A DNA stretch of 31,156 nt from UMGS946 sp048421225 (GTDB lineage Bacteria; Bacillota; Clostridia; Christensenellales; CAG-138): NCBI GenBank assembly GCA_048421225.1, contig DBFNRV010000104.1, forward strand, positions 1 through 31,156, given 5' to 3'. The number at the start of each line of letters is the position of its first letter. The first letter of the stretch is position 1. Below are positions 1 to 8,149 of this stretch, in pieces. The notes below the pieces were generated by a model. That model made no database searches and was not told the origin of the DNA. It saw only the letters and a list, made by a program, of their open reading frames with translations. Made by a program: the position numbers and the translations under genes.

Positions 1-96
1 GTCAATTTGGATTATGTTGTTTGCAGGTCGGATGTCAAAACCCTCCTTCCTGCGGGCAGAGCGGATAGGGCATACAGATATATGAAAAACGGATGA
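1..96 (+). CDS. XRE-family regulator, C-terminal fragment cut by window edge (upstream tandem copy)
   Basis: An open frame runs from base 1 to a TGA at 94-96 and encodes the last 31 residues of a protein. It matches the C-terminus of the complete regulator gene at 158-415: over 96 bases I count only three differences, all between bases 59 and 69. The offset between the copies is 319 bases, so this is a tandem duplication of a unit containing the gene and its upstream spacer. The DNA-binding N-terminus lies outside the window, so it cannot be said whether this copy is intact. Confidence 0.8.
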   Translation, partial: VNLDYVVCRSDVKTLLPAGRADRAYRYMKNG

Positions 97-157
97 GGCT
101 GCAGCTGATCATGATCCATTAAGAATTTAAACATTTCAATAGACAGAGGTGAATTCA

Positions 158-415
158 ATGGTTACAAATCGTTTGAAAGAGTTAAGGTTAGATAGGGATT
201 TAAAACAGCAAACATTAGCGGATAAATTAGGAATACATCAAAGCACATATTCGCTATATGAAAATGGTCATATAAATATTCCGCTAGAAATCATCATAAG
301 GGTTGCCGACTATTATAAGGTCAATTTGGATTATGTTGTTTGCAGGTCGGATGTCAAAACCCTCCTTCCTGCGGGCAAAGCTGATAAGGCATACAGATAT
401 ATGAAAAACGGATGA
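158..415 (+). CDS. Small XRE-family helix-turn-helix transcriptional regulator
   Basis: This is an 85-residue protein consisting almost entirely of a Cro/C1-type helix-turn-helix domain (about residues 4-60). The recognition region contains QQTLADKLGIHQSTYSLYENG, read in parts: QTLADKLGI then STYSLYENG, the usual helix 2 - turn - helix 3 pattern with the conserved Y-x-x-Y-E-N-G end. A short C-terminal tail (LLPAGKADKAYRYMKNG) follows. I chose ATG 158 because AGAGGTG at 146-152 is placed correctly for it; a GTG at 149 lies inside that ribosome-binding site. It probably acts as a dimeric DNA-binding repressor, but its targets are unknown. No toxin, phage or partner gene lies beside it inside the window. 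The 3' third of the gene is repeated at 1-96. Confidence 0.88.
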   Translation: MVTNRLKELRLDRDLKQQTLADKLGIHQSTYSLYENGHINIPLEIIIRVADYYKVNLDYVVCRSDVKTLLPAGKADKAYRYMKNG

Positions 416-487
416 TGTTGTACTGTCATATGTCATCATAAGTTTTTTAGCACTTCATCTGATTGCTTTTATCTAGCTGTCCAATAT

Positions 488-531
488 AAAAAGCGGGACG
501 CAGCACCCTAATGCTCACGCCCCCCATTTTT
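488..531. terminator. Putative bidirectional terminator between the XRE gene and clpX
   Basis: An imperfect hairpin (GGG, CG and AGCA on the left; TGCT, CG and CCC on the right; loop CCCTAA) is flanked by AAAAA on the left and ATTTTT on the right. It sits between two convergent genes, so each strand would end in a U-tract. The stem has a bulge and an internal loop, so this is a moderate call. The rest of 416-557 shows nothing else convincing. Confidence 0.4.
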
Positions 532-557
532 AGTCAACCTTACTCCCAACCCCTAAG

Positions 558-1811
558 TTACGACGCATCCGCCGGAAGTGAAGCCTGTTCCCTAAGCAGC
601 ATCACCGGGGGGAGTTTTTTGGCTACGACATCCTTGGTGATGATGCACTTTTGTATGTCCGCCCTGCCGGGAATATCATACATTATGTTCAGCATAACGT
701 TTTCCAATATAGCTCTTAGGCCGCGCGCTCCAGTTTTGCGTGCCATTGCTTCTGTGGCTATGGATACGAGCGCCTCATGGTCAAATTCGAGCTCGACGCC
801 ATCCATTTCGAACAGCTTTTTATATTGTCTCGTAAGAGCATTGCGAGGCTCGGTAAGTATCCTGATAAGGGCTTCCTCTTCAAGCTGGTGCAGGGTTACG
901 ATTACCGGCACCCTTCCCACGAATTCGGGAATAAGCCCAAACTTTTGCAGATCCTCCGGAAGTATGTTCTTAAGTATGCTTCCTATGTCTTTCTCTACGT
1001 TTGTTTGTATATCGGCGCCAAAACCCATAGTTTTTTTGCCAGTGCGCCTGCTTATTATATCCTCAATGCCGTTGAACGCGCCGCCGCATATGAACAGCAC
1101 ATTGGTCGTGTCGATCTGTATGCATTCCTGTTGGGGATGCTTGCGCCCGCCCTGGGGAGGGACAGAGGCGGTAGTGCCCTCAATTATTTTAAGGAGCGCC
1201 TGTTGAACGCCTTCTCCGGATACATCCCTTGTAATCGAGGGGTTTTCGCTTTTTCGGGCTATTTTATCTATTTCATCGATATACACTATACCGCGCTCTG
1301 CACGCTCGACGTTATAATCGGCAGCTTGTATGAGCTTAAGCAGTATGTTCTCAACGTCCTCGCCAACATAGCCGGCTTCGGTTAGTGATGTCGCGTCCGC
1401 TACGGCAAACGGAACGTCTAGAATCTTAGCCAGCGTCTGGGCAAGCAGCGTTTTCCCGCAGCCCGTTGGGCCAAGCATTATAATATTGCTCTTTTGCAGC
1501 TCAACGTCGTCCTTCGATACGAGTTGCCCTATTCGCTTATAATGATTATATACAGCGACGGCCAGAGCCTTTTTCGCATCCTGCTGACCAACCACATAGC
1601 TGTTCAAGGTTTCCACTATTTCATGGGGTTTAGGTATCGTTTTAAGGTCGGGCGGCTCTAGCGTGTAGTCGTCTTCAATGATCTCCTGGCAGAGTTCGAT
1701 GCATTCATTGCATATGTAAACTCCAGGCCCGGCTACAAGACGCTGTACCTCGCTTTGGCTCTTCCCGCAGAATGAGCATCTGATATTGCTCTTATCCTCT
1801 ATTTTTGACAT
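558..1811 (-). CDS. clpX: ClpX, ATP-dependent unfoldase subunit of ClpXP protease
   Basis: This cytoplasmic AAA+ hexamer recognises tagged substrates, unfolds them and feeds them into ClpP. The 417 residues are full length for the family. The N-terminal zinc-binding domain has C12, C15, C34 and C37. Walker A is GPTGCGKT at 114-121, the pore loop GYVGED at 147-152 and Walker B IVYIDE at 175-180. The ClpP-docking IGF loop reads MGF near 262-264, a conservative variant. ATG 1811 is preceded by AAGGAGA, and the start lies three bases after the clpP stop, so the two are translationally linked. It is the last gene of the tig-clpP-clpX operon, whose order is widely conserved in bacteria. Confidence 0.98.
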   Translation of the reverse strand: MSKIEDKSNIRCSFCGKSQSEVQRLVAGPGVYICNECIELCQEIIEDDYTLEPPDLKTIPKPHEIVETLNSYVVGQQDAKKALAVAVYNHYKRIGQLVSKDDVELQKSNIIMLGPTGCGKTLLAQTLAKILDVPFAVADATSLTEAGYVGEDVENILLKLIQAADYNVERAERGIVYIDEIDKIARKSENPSITRDVSGEGVQQALLKIIEGTTASVPPQGGRKHPQQECIQIDTTNVLFICGGAFNGIEDIISRRTGKKTMGFGADIQTNVEKDIGSILKNILPEDLQKFGLIPEFVGRVPVIVTLHQLEEEALIRILTEPRNALTRQYKKLFEMDGVELEFDHEALVSIATEAMARKTGARGLRAILENVMLNIMYDIPGRADIQKCIITKDVVAKKLPPVMLLREQASLPADAS

Positions 1812-1814
1812 AAA

Positions 1815-2396
1815 TTATCTCCTTGGCGGTATAATCTCGTCGACAATGCCATACCTTAAAGCATCCTCCGCGCTAAGATAGTTATCACGCTCGGTATCGG
1901 CCTCAATCTGGTCAAGAGGCTGCCCGGTACGTTCGCTTAAAATCCGGTTTAGCTTTTGCCTAGTCTTAATTATATGCTCTGCGTGTATTGCAATGTCGGT
2001 TGCCTGGCCGCGCGCTCCGCCGCTAGGCTGGTGGATCATTATCTCGCTGTTGGGAAGCGCCTTGCGCTTACCCTTCCTTCCCGCCGCAAGCAAAAATGCT
2101 CCCATTGATGCGGCGATGCCTATGCACATGGTTGAAACATCGCACTTCACATGCTGCATTGTATCATATATTGCAAGGCCGGCAGTAACCGATCCACCGG
2201 GGCTGTTTATATAGAAAAATATATCCTTATCGGGGTCCTCAGCTTCGAGAAACAGCATTTGGGCTACAACCAGATTAGCCGTAACATCTGTAATCTCGTC
2301 GCCGAGAAAAATGATTCTATCCTTAAGCAGACGCGAATATATGTCATAAGCTCGTTCGCCCCTGCCAGTTTGTTCGATAACAGTCGGTATTAGCAT
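1815..2396 (-). CDS. clpP: ClpP, proteolytic subunit of ATP-dependent Clp protease
   Basis: This is the serine peptidase of family S14 that forms two stacked heptameric rings and degrades proteins delivered by ClpX or ClpC. The 193 residues are the standard length. The catalytic triad is visible as S97 in GIAASMGAFLL, H122 in EIMIHQPSGGARGQ and D171 in TERDNYLSA. The start at 2396 follows a strong AGGAGG site. The gene lies 23 bases downstream of tig and three bases before clpX. No CtsR-type operator was recognised in front of the operon, so stress control is not shown by the sequence. Confidence 0.98.
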   Translation of the reverse strand: MLIPTVIEQTGRGERAYDIYSRLLKDRIIFLGDEITDVTANLVVAQMLFLEAEDPDKDIFFYINSPGGSVTAGLAIYDTMQHVKCDVSTMCIGIAASMGAFLLAAGRKGKRKALPNSEIMIHQPSGGARGQATDIAIHAEHIIKTRQKLNRILSERTGQPLDQIEADTERDNYLSAEDALRYGIVDEIIPPRR

Positions 2397-2419
2397 AATA
2401 TCCTCCTTACTGTGTATGT

Positions 2420-3742
2420 CTATTCGGCTTTTTCCGTAGCGCTGTCAACGATTATGGAAACCGTACGGTCACGCTTTAACCTGTCTGCGAAAAAGGCCCT
2501 CATGTTAGATCTCATGGCGTCCGTATCAAGCTCCTTACGTTCCTGCTCGTTTTGCATGGACTCCAGAAAATCGTTAATTGCCTTATTTATATCTTCTTCA
2601 GTGACCTCGACGCTTTCCTTATTCGCAATCGCGTCCAGAACCAGCCTGGTCTTTGCGCGTATCTCCGCGTCGGGCCTATATTCCTCGCGTATCTGGTCTA
2701 TTGATTTACCAGTGTACTCGCAGAATATTTCCAAGGTAAATCCCTGCTGAGCCATGGTATGGCGCAGATCGTCTATCATGGCGTTCAATTCATCCTCTAT
2801 CAGCGCATCGGGAAGATCAAGTTTAGCGTTATCTACTGCGCATTGGAGCACGTCGCTCTCGAATTCATGACGTCTGCGTTCTTCAGCGCGTTCTTCCAGC
2901 TTCTTAAGCAGATCCGACTTATAATCAGCAAAGGTTTCAAAGTCGGATATATCCTGAGCGAACTCATCATCAGCCTCCGGAAGCTCCTTAACACGTATAT
3001 CGTTGATCTTTACCTCAAATACGGCTTCCCTTCCGGCAAGCTCTTTAGCATGGTATTCCTCGGGGAACGTTACTGTGATATTTTGCGTTTGCCCCACCGT
3101 CATACCTACAAGCTGTTCTTCGAATCCGGGGATAAACCTTCCGGAACCTATTACAAGCTCCTGATTTTCGGCCGTACCTCCATCAAACTTAACTCCGTCA
3201 ACGCTTCCGGAATAGTCTAGATTGACGGTATCACCGTTCTCAACGGGGCGGTCAACCGCTACGAATCGGGCCATGCTTTCGCGATCACGTTTTATCTCTG
3301 CATCCACCATTTCATCCGTAACAGTATACTCGTGCTTTGGCACTTCTATACCCTTATAATCGCCCAAAGTGACTTCGGGATAGACCGCCACCACAGCTGA
3401 AAATCTTACGCCGATACCTTCGGGCAAATCATCATCCAAGCTCATGCCGCGAACCGATTCAATCTCTATTTTCGGCGATTCTACAGGTTTAATGCCATGC
3501 TCAATAACAGCGTTTTCATATATTGAATAATACAGGGCGTCGAACGCTCCGTCAAAAAAAACGAATGGACCGTAGGCTGTTTCAATTACTCTTCTGGGAG
3601 CCTTTCCCTTTCTAAATCCAGGCATATTAAAATCCTTGGCGGTTTTAATATATTCTCTCTGCATGGCTTCTTCCAGCGAGCTGGAATCGATTTCCATCAA
3701 AATTTTTACCTTGCTTCCCTCAAGCGTTTCAAATGTTGACAT
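2420..3742 (-). CDS. tig: Trigger factor, ribosome-bound chaperone and prolyl isomerase
   Basis: Trigger factor sits at the ribosomal exit tunnel and assists folding of nascent chains. The 440-residue protein shows all three parts of the family. The N-terminal ribosome-binding domain carries the signature GFRKGKAP at 42-49. The FKBP-type peptidyl-prolyl isomerase domain (about 160-245) contains NGDTVNLDYSG and FIPGFEEQLVGM. The C-terminal part is a long, charged, helical chaperone domain. ATG 3742 is preceded by GGAGG. It is the first gene of the tig-clpP-clpX operon and has a plausible promoter at 3794-3822. The C-terminus is acidic and shows no sign of truncation. Confidence 0.97.
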   Translation of the reverse strand: MSTFETLEGSKVKILMEIDSSSLEEAMQREYIKTAKDFNMPGFRKGKAPRRVIETAYGPFVFFDGAFDALYYSIYENAVIEHGIKPVESPKIEIESVRGMSLDDDLPEGIGVRFSAVVAVYPEVTLGDYKGIEVPKHEYTVTDEMVDAEIKRDRESMARFVAVDRPVENGDTVNLDYSGSVDGVKFDGGTAENQELVIGSGRFIPGFEEQLVGMTVGQTQNITVTFPEEYHAKELAGREAVFEVKINDIRVKELPEADDEFAQDISDFETFADYKSDLLKKLEERAEERRRHEFESDVLQCAVDNAKLDLPDALIEDELNAMIDDLRHTMAQQGFTLEIFCEYTGKSIDQIREEYRPDAEIRAKTRLVLDAIANKESVEVTEEDINKAINDFLESMQNEQERKELDTDAMRSNMRAFFADRLKRDRTVSIIVDSATEKAE

Positions 3743-3793
3743 ACTTATTATCCTCCGGATTGCATTCTTTTCCTTTTATTTTAACATCGCAAC

Positions 3794-3822
3794 ATTTTAG
3801 CATGTTTGGGCACCATTGTAAA
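3794..3822 (-). promoter_or_regulatory. Sigma-A promoter of tig-clpP-clpX
   Basis: Read on the minus strand, TTTACA (3817-3822) is followed after 17 bases by TAAAAT (3794-3799), and the -10 is preceded by TG one base away, an extended -10. This would give a leader of about 45 nucleotides before tig. Confidence 0.6.
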
Positions 3823-3870
3823 CGGTCAATTAGCCGCCGATTGCCGTTTCTCCTAAATATAAAAGACACT

Positions 3871-3897
3871 TAAAACGCGGTCCGCAGGAACCGCGCT
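3871..3897 (-). terminator. Rho-independent terminator after degV
   Basis: CGCGGT at 3876-3881 pairs with ACCGCG at 3890-3895, with extra inner CC/GG pairing. On the minus strand the stem is followed by TTTTAA. It lies about 35 bases past the degV stop. Confidence 0.7.
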
Positions 3898-3929
3898 TTC
3901 TATAAAACAGCATTGTATTCCAAAACGAA

Positions 3930-4802
3930 TCAGGTCTCCCTGGGACTTCCGATAAAGAACAAGGCAAGCGTACCGGGGCCGCAATGCGAACCTATAGTGG
4001 CGCCTATTATGGATATCTGTACCTTAATCCCCTTAAACATGTCCTTTATCATATCGCTGAGCAGCCTGGCATCCTCTATGCAGTCGGCATGCGTGATATT
4101 GATAAAGGGATTTTTTTCAATCGATATATATTTGCACATGTTATCAAACAGGCGCTTAACGGCGGATTTCCTGCCCTTAACCTTTACCCTGGGGATCAGA
4201 TGTCCGGCGTTATCCATGTTCAATACCGGCTTAATATGTAGTATATCCGCTACAAAAGCCGCGGTAGCTTTAACGCGACCGCCCCGTCTGAGATATGTAA
4301 GCTCACTTACGGTAAACCAGTGATGTACGTTTAATTTTGTATCTTCCGCAAATCGGAAGCACTCCTCAGCGGTCAGGCCGCCTTTCTTTTGATTTACCAT
4401 ATGCTCTAAAAGAAGCCCCTGCCCGCCGGAAGCGCTCAATGAATCGGATACATATATTTGGCTTCCGGGATATCTTTCCAAAAGCATATTGGCCGCCAAC
4501 TGCGCTCCTCCTACTGATCCCGACAGCCCGCTTGAAAAGCCCAAATGCACAATATCATGTCCTTTTTCAAGGATCGGCTGCCAAAGCCTGACATAATCAT
4601 CGGCCAGCGCCTGGGACGTGCTGATTCTGTCGCCGTCACGCATAAGGCTGTATATCCTTTTAGCGGTTGCTTCAGTCATGTCGTCGGAAAACTCTCCGTC
4701 TTTATGGATGCACTTTAGGCTTGCAAATGGCACGTCAAGCTCCCGCATGCGTTCAGGGCCTATATCCACGGTTGAATCGCTTGTAATGGTAAAATCCCTC
4801 AT
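3930..4802 (-). CDS. DegV family fatty-acid-binding protein (FakB-like)
   Basis: DegV/FakB proteins bind one fatty acid and present it to the kinase FakA for phosphorylation, feeding phospholipid synthesis. The 290 residues match the usual length. Visible family marks are the start RDFTITSDSTVDI, the STSQ motif near 61-64 that contacts the carboxylate, SSGLSGS at 90-96, the block YLRRGGRVKATAAFVADIL, and the C-terminal HCGPGTLALFF. The start has a GGAGGTG site. No fakA homologue lies in the window, so the partner must be elsewhere. Several DegV paralogues per genome are usual in Bacillota, and the preferred lipid cannot be told from sequence. Confidence 0.92.
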   Translation of the reverse strand: MRDFTITSDSTVDIGPERMRELDVPFASLKCIHKDGEFSDDMTEATAKRIYSLMRDGDRISTSQALADDYVRLWQPILEKGHDIVHLGFSSGLSGSVGGAQLAANMLLERYPGSQIYVSDSLSASGGQGLLLEHMVNQKKGGLTAEECFRFAEDTKLNVHHWFTVSELTYLRRGGRVKATAAFVADILHIKPVLNMDNAGHLIPRVKVKGRKSAVKRLFDNMCKYISIEKNPFINITHADCIEDARLLSDMIKDMFKGIKVQISIIGATIGSHCGPGTLALFFIGSPRET

Positions 4803-4847
4803 AGGGCACCTCCGGGTGTTGGATTATGCGTCAAAACACAAAAATTA

Positions 4848-4856
4848 TGATATAAT
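4848..4856 (+). promoter_or_regulatory. Extended -10 promoter for the 45-residue membrane protein
   Basis: TGATATAAT is a perfect extended -10 element (TG-N-TATAAT). The -35 region is weak, as is common for extended -10 promoters. It would start a transcript around 4863, about 28 bases upstream of ATG 4892, and it points away from degV. Confidence 0.6.
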
Positions 4857-4891
4857 AATAGCATAAATCAAGAATGTGAGCAAAGTGTGAA

Positions 4892-5029
4892 ATGGACGTT
4901 AAAAAGCCGTGGTGGCGTAGAATTTCCTATGGCTGGTATTATGTTTTGGTATTTGTGCTCTCAGCGCTGTGCGTTGGATTGTTTGTTATTTTATACGCTG
5001 GAGAAGGGGCAAGGGTGCTGCTGGGTTAA
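4892..5029 (+). CDS. Small single-span membrane protein, 45 residues, unknown function
   Basis: This short frame starts at ATG 4892 and ends at TAA 5027-5029. The product begins with a basic, tryptophan-rich patch (MDVKKPWWRR), then one hydrophobic helix from about residue 14 to 36, then a short tail AGEGARVLLG. The basic N-terminus suggests the N-terminus stays in the cytoplasm. It has its own extended -10 promoter about 40 bases upstream and a strong terminator just after the stop, and it is flanked by two minus-strand genes, so it forms an independent transcription unit. The ribosome-binding site is weak (GTGAG-like). The layout faintly recalls the small EpuA-type membrane proteins of Bacillota, but I cannot support that assignment. 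Confidence 0.6.
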   Translation: MDVKKPWWRRISYGWYYVLVFVLSALCVGLFVILYAGEGARVLLG

Positions 5030-5045
5030 GTTCGCATGCGAAAAC

Positions 5046-5085
5046 AAAAACGGAGAAGGCATATTATCTTCGCCCTCTCCGTTTT
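5046..5085. terminator. Bidirectional terminator between the small membrane gene and leuS
   Basis: An 11-bp stem with a single mismatch (ACGGAGA plus GGC on the left, GCC plus TCTCCGT on the right) lies between AAAA and TTTT runs. It serves the plus-strand small gene ending at 5029 and the minus-strand leuS ending at 5100. Confidence 0.8.
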
Positions 5086-5099
5086 AATGCCTATTGGTT

Positions 5100-7511
5100 T
5101 TATGAAACAACAATATTGATTATATTCTTTGCCACGATGACCTTTCGCACAGTCCCGCCCTCGATAAGCGGCGTTACCCCGTTATGCGCAAGCGCCAGCC
5201 GTTCGGTCTCCGCCCTGTCAATACCACAGGGCAGTTCAATACGGGTTTTTATCTTACCGTTTATTTGAACGCCATATTCCATCGACTCCTTTATGAGCGC
5301 GGACTCGTCATATTGGGGCCATTTTGTGTCGTAGAGGGGTATGGTGTAGCCCAATAGCTCGTTCATCTCCTCGCATATATGAGGAGAAACGGGCGAGAGC
5401 AAAATCAGCAGGGTGTGTAATTCATCCCTGGTAACCCCTCCATTAGCGTACATCTCATTTACAAGGCCCATCAAGGCTGCTATGGCGGTATTGAACTTCA
5501 TCCGCTCATAATCACCGCCAACCTTCTTTATAGCGCCATGTATGAGCGGACGCATCTCAGGCCGTATGCCATCATAGCTAATCAGCATGTCCATGAGCCG
5601 CCAAACCCTGTCAAGGAAGCGTTTGCATCCCTTTGCGCCCTGCGTGCTCCAGGGGATAGGCTGATCAAACGCGCCCATAAACATTTCGTACATGCGGAAA
5701 GCGTCCGCACCGATTTCATCCACTATTGCATCGGGGGCTATCACGTTGCCGCGCGACTTGGACATCTTTTCACCGTTTTCACCGAGTATCATTCCGTGGC
5801 TTGTGCGCTTTAAATACGGTTCCGGCGTGGATACTACGCCTATGTCATATAAAAACTTATGCCAGAAACGTGAGTAAAGCAGATGCAGCGTCGTATGCTC
5901 CATGCCTCCATTGTACCAGTCCACGGGGAGCCAGTAATCCAGGGCCTCCTTTGATGCCAGCTCTCCATCGTTATGCGGATCCGTATAGCGCATATAATAC
6001 CAGCTTGACCCAGCCCAGTTCGGCATAGTATCGGTTTCGCGCCGAGCAGGGGCGCCGCATTTAGGGCAGGATGCATGAACCCACTCGATGGCCCTGGAAA
6101 GCGCCGATGAGCCGTCGTCGGACGGGGTATAGTCGTCGACCTTTGGCAGCTTGAGCGGCAGCTCGTCAAAGGGCAGCGGAACCCATCCGCAGTGATCGCA
6201 GTGAACTAGCGGTATTGGTTCACCCCAATAGCGCTGGCGCGTAAATACCCAGTCGCGCAGCTTATAGTTGACCTTTTTTTCGCCTATGCCTTTCTCCTCT
6301 AGCCACCGTATCATAGCCGGGATGGCGTCGCTAACCTCCATGCCGTTGAGAAACCCTGAGTTAACCAGCAAGCCGTGCTTGCAATCGGCATAAGCTTCCT
6401 TTGACACGTCTCCGCCGGATACTACTTCAACTATCGGAAGGCCGAAAGCCTTTGCAAACTCCCAATCCCTTGAATCGTGGCCAGGTACGGACATTATCGC
6501 CCCAGTACCGTAACTCATAAGAACATAATCGGAAATCCAAATTGGTATCTCCATGTCCGTAGCCGGGTTTACCGCGTTAAGTCCCTTGAGTTGAACGCCC
6601 GTTTTTTCCCTTGAAAGCTCGCCGCGTTCAAAATCGCTCTTATGCGCCGCAATACCCTGGTAGGATCTTACATCCGCTAAATTCTCTATCCTGTGGGCAA
6701 ATCGCTCCAGCAGAGGATGCTCCGGGGCGATTACCATATAGGTCGCTCCGAACAACGTATCCGGCCTTGTTGTAAACACCCTTAGGGTTTCATCCGTTCC
6801 CGAAACGGGAAAGTCAATTTCAGCTCCCTCGCTGCGCCCTATCCAGTTCTTCTGCTGGGTTTTAACCCGCTCAATAAAATCCACGGTGTCCAGATCGTCT
6901 ATAAGCCTCTGGGCGTATTCCGTTATCTTTAGCATCCATTGACTCCTGACCCGCTGAACCACCTCGCCGCCGCATCGCTCGCATACGCCGCTGACAACCT
7001 CCTCATTCGCCAGGCCCACCTTGCATGAGGTGCAGAAATTTATGGGGATTTCCGCTTTGTATGCAAGCCCACTTTCAAACAGCTTAAGGAAAATCCACTG
7101 GGTCCATCTGTAGTATTCGGGATCGGATGTGTTTACTTCTCTGGACCAGTCGAAGGAGAAGCCCAGCCTTTTAAGCTGTCCACGGAACTTAGCTATATTG
7201 GTTTCAGTGACCCTCTGGGGATGAATCCCTGTTTTTATAGCGTAATTTTCCGTGGGCAGGCCGAATGCGTCGTAGCCGATGGGGAACAGCACGTTATAGC
7301 CCTCCATCCGCCTTTTCCTTGCTATTATATCCAGCGCCGTATTAGATCTGGGGTGGCCCACGTGCAGGCCCTCGCCCGACGGATACGGAAACTCTATAAG
7401 CGCATAGAATTTAGGCATGGAATAATCGTCCTTTGCCTCAAAACAGCGCGCTTCCTCCCAGTTTTTCTGCCATTTCTTCTCTATAGCGGCAGGATCATAT
7501 CTTTCAACCAT
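5100..7511 (-). CDS. leuS: Leucyl-tRNA synthetase
   Basis: This class Ia synthetase charges tRNA-Leu with leucine in the cytoplasm. The 803 residues are full length for the bacterial type. The HIGH motif is HVGH at 50-53 and the KMSKS motif lies at 582-586. The CP1 editing domain contains TTRPDT at 247-252. Zinc-binding cysteine pairs are C160/C163 with C177/C180, and C438/C441 with C482/C485. I start at ATG 7511 because GGAGGG lies just upstream; the frame stays open for 21 more codons, but these run into the T-box leader. Expression is controlled by the leucine T-box at 7555-7790, so transcription reads through only when uncharged tRNA-Leu accumulates. Confidence 0.98.
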   Translation of the reverse strand: MVERYDPAAIEKKWQKNWEEARCFEAKDDYSMPKFYALIEFPYPSGEGLHVGHPRSNTALDIIARKRRMEGYNVLFPIGYDAFGLPTENYAIKTGIHPQRVTETNIAKFRGQLKRLGFSFDWSREVNTSDPEYYRWTQWIFLKLFESGLAYKAEIPINFCTSCKVGLANEEVVSGVCERCGGEVVQRVRSQWMLKITEYAQRLIDDLDTVDFIERVKTQQKNWIGRSEGAEIDFPVSGTDETLRVFTTRPDTLFGATYMVIAPEHPLLERFAHRIENLADVRSYQGIAAHKSDFERGELSREKTGVQLKGLNAVNPATDMEIPIWISDYVLMSYGTGAIMSVPGHDSRDWEFAKAFGLPIVEVVSGGDVSKEAYADCKHGLLVNSGFLNGMEVSDAIPAMIRWLEEKGIGEKKVNYKLRDWVFTRQRYWGEPIPLVHCDHCGWVPLPFDELPLKLPKVDDYTPSDDGSSALSRAIEWVHASCPKCGAPARRETDTMPNWAGSSWYYMRYTDPHNDGELASKEALDYWLPVDWYNGGMEHTTLHLLYSRFWHKFLYDIGVVSTPEPYLKRTSHGMILGENGEKMSKSRGNVIAPDAIVDEIGADAFRMYEMFMGAFDQPIPWSTQGAKGCKRFLDRVWRLMDMLISYDGIRPEMRPLIHGAIKKVGGDYERMKFNTAIAALMGLVNEMYANGGVTRDELHTLLILLSPVSPHICEEMNELLGYTIPLYDTKWPQYDESALIKESMEYGVQINGKIKTRIELPCGIDRAETERLALAHNGVTPLIEGGTVRKVIVAKNIINIVVS

Positions 7512-7554
7512 AATATTTCCCTCCAAATTAGTTTTCAAAAATAAATAAAGGTAA

Positions 7555-7790
7555 TAAAAAGGCTTTCCTCTCAAACATGAGACGAAAGCCTAAACTCCCG
7601 CGGTACCACTCAAATTGACGAATAACGTCCGCTTTAATTCCGTAACGAGGAAAGACGCCGCGCCTTAAACGTACTGGTTTGGGGCGCGAAGCTCCGCGGC
7701 GAGATTCGGTACGTCCACATGCCGCCTTTCACCTAATCCACGGCTCTCTGAAACTGCAACTATACCTACTGCTCCGCTTCAATGCATTTA
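7555..7790 (-). promoter_or_regulatory. T-box leader of leuS (leucine specifier CTC)
   Basis: The minus strand shows the T-box consensus GTGGTACCGCG (about 7598-7609) that pairs with the tRNA acceptor end. Upstream are Stem I landmarks, AGAGAGCCG and GGTGAAAGGCGG. A CTC triplet at 7703-7701, in the context GAAT-CTC-GCC, stands at the specifier position and codes for leucine, agreeing with the downstream gene. A terminator follows. The architecture is the classic tRNA-sensing transcription attenuator of Bacillota. Confidence 0.95.
7556..7591 (-). terminator. T-box-controlled terminator of the leuS leader
   Basis: On the minus strand GGCTTTC-G-TCTC pairs with GAGA-G-GAAAGCC around a six-base loop (one mismatch) and is followed by TTTTTATT. 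It would be replaced by the antiterminator when uncharged tRNA-Leu binds the adjacent T-box sequence. Confidence 0.9.
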
Positions 7791-7798
7791 TTCATGAT

Positions 7799-7827
7799 AT
7801 TTTAATCGAACCCGCCCGTTGTGTCAA
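7799..7827 (-). promoter_or_regulatory. Sigma-A promoter of leuS
   Basis: On the minus strand a perfect TTGACA (7822-7827) is followed after exactly 17 bases by TAAAAT (7799-7804). The start point would fall near 7791, right at the beginning of the T-box, giving a leader of roughly 280 nucleotides. Confidence 0.88.
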
Positions 7828-7894
7828 GGGGTAATATATTAAACCTTAGAGTATGTTTATAGGTACTAATGTAATTACTATTTAATAATCAATA

Positions 7895-8149
7895 TTGAAT
7901 TTAATACTACATATTGATGATTATAGTTATATGCAATATAATGATTTAGGATGTTTCAGATTATATGGCGCTGACGCCCAAAAAGTAACCAACTCGCTTA
8001 CAGGGGATTTAGAAAACAGTTGGAGGGTATTACCGCAGAAGCCGGTCGCTGGAGATACGTGGGTGGTTATGCCCGGGACAAGATCTATCTCATCTGGAAA
8101 TAGGGGAAACATAATGGTGGAAATAAAAGTACCGACATATGGTTTTTAG
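7895..8149 (+). pseudogene. Short ORF of unknown function, possibly a gene remnant
   Basis: The frame encodes up to 84 residues from TTG 7895, or 72 from the first ATG at 7931, and ends with TAG at 8147-8149. I do not recognise it. The composition (GDTWVVMPGTRS, GNIMVEIKVPTYGF) looks like beta-strand-rich protein from the end of a secreted domain, but there is no signal peptide, no convincing ribosome-binding site and a stop just upstream at 7886. Its codon composition changes from AT-rich at the start to balanced. It may be the decayed 3' end of a larger gene or a chance ORF. Confidence 0.3.

Noticed and set aside
149..157. GTG 149 as start of the XRE regulator
   Set aside because: It falls inside the AGAGGTG ribosome-binding site used by ATG 158.
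411..445. ATGATG/CATCAT hairpin followed by TTTTTT after the XRE gene
   Set aside because: Only six weak pairs, a long AT-rich loop and a gap before the T-run; the hairpin at 488-531 is the better terminator.
511..1385. Long plus-strand open frames opposite clpX (511-1206 and 777-1385)
   Set aside because: They are antisense to a fully conserved clpX and their products have no recognisable pattern or ribosome-binding site.
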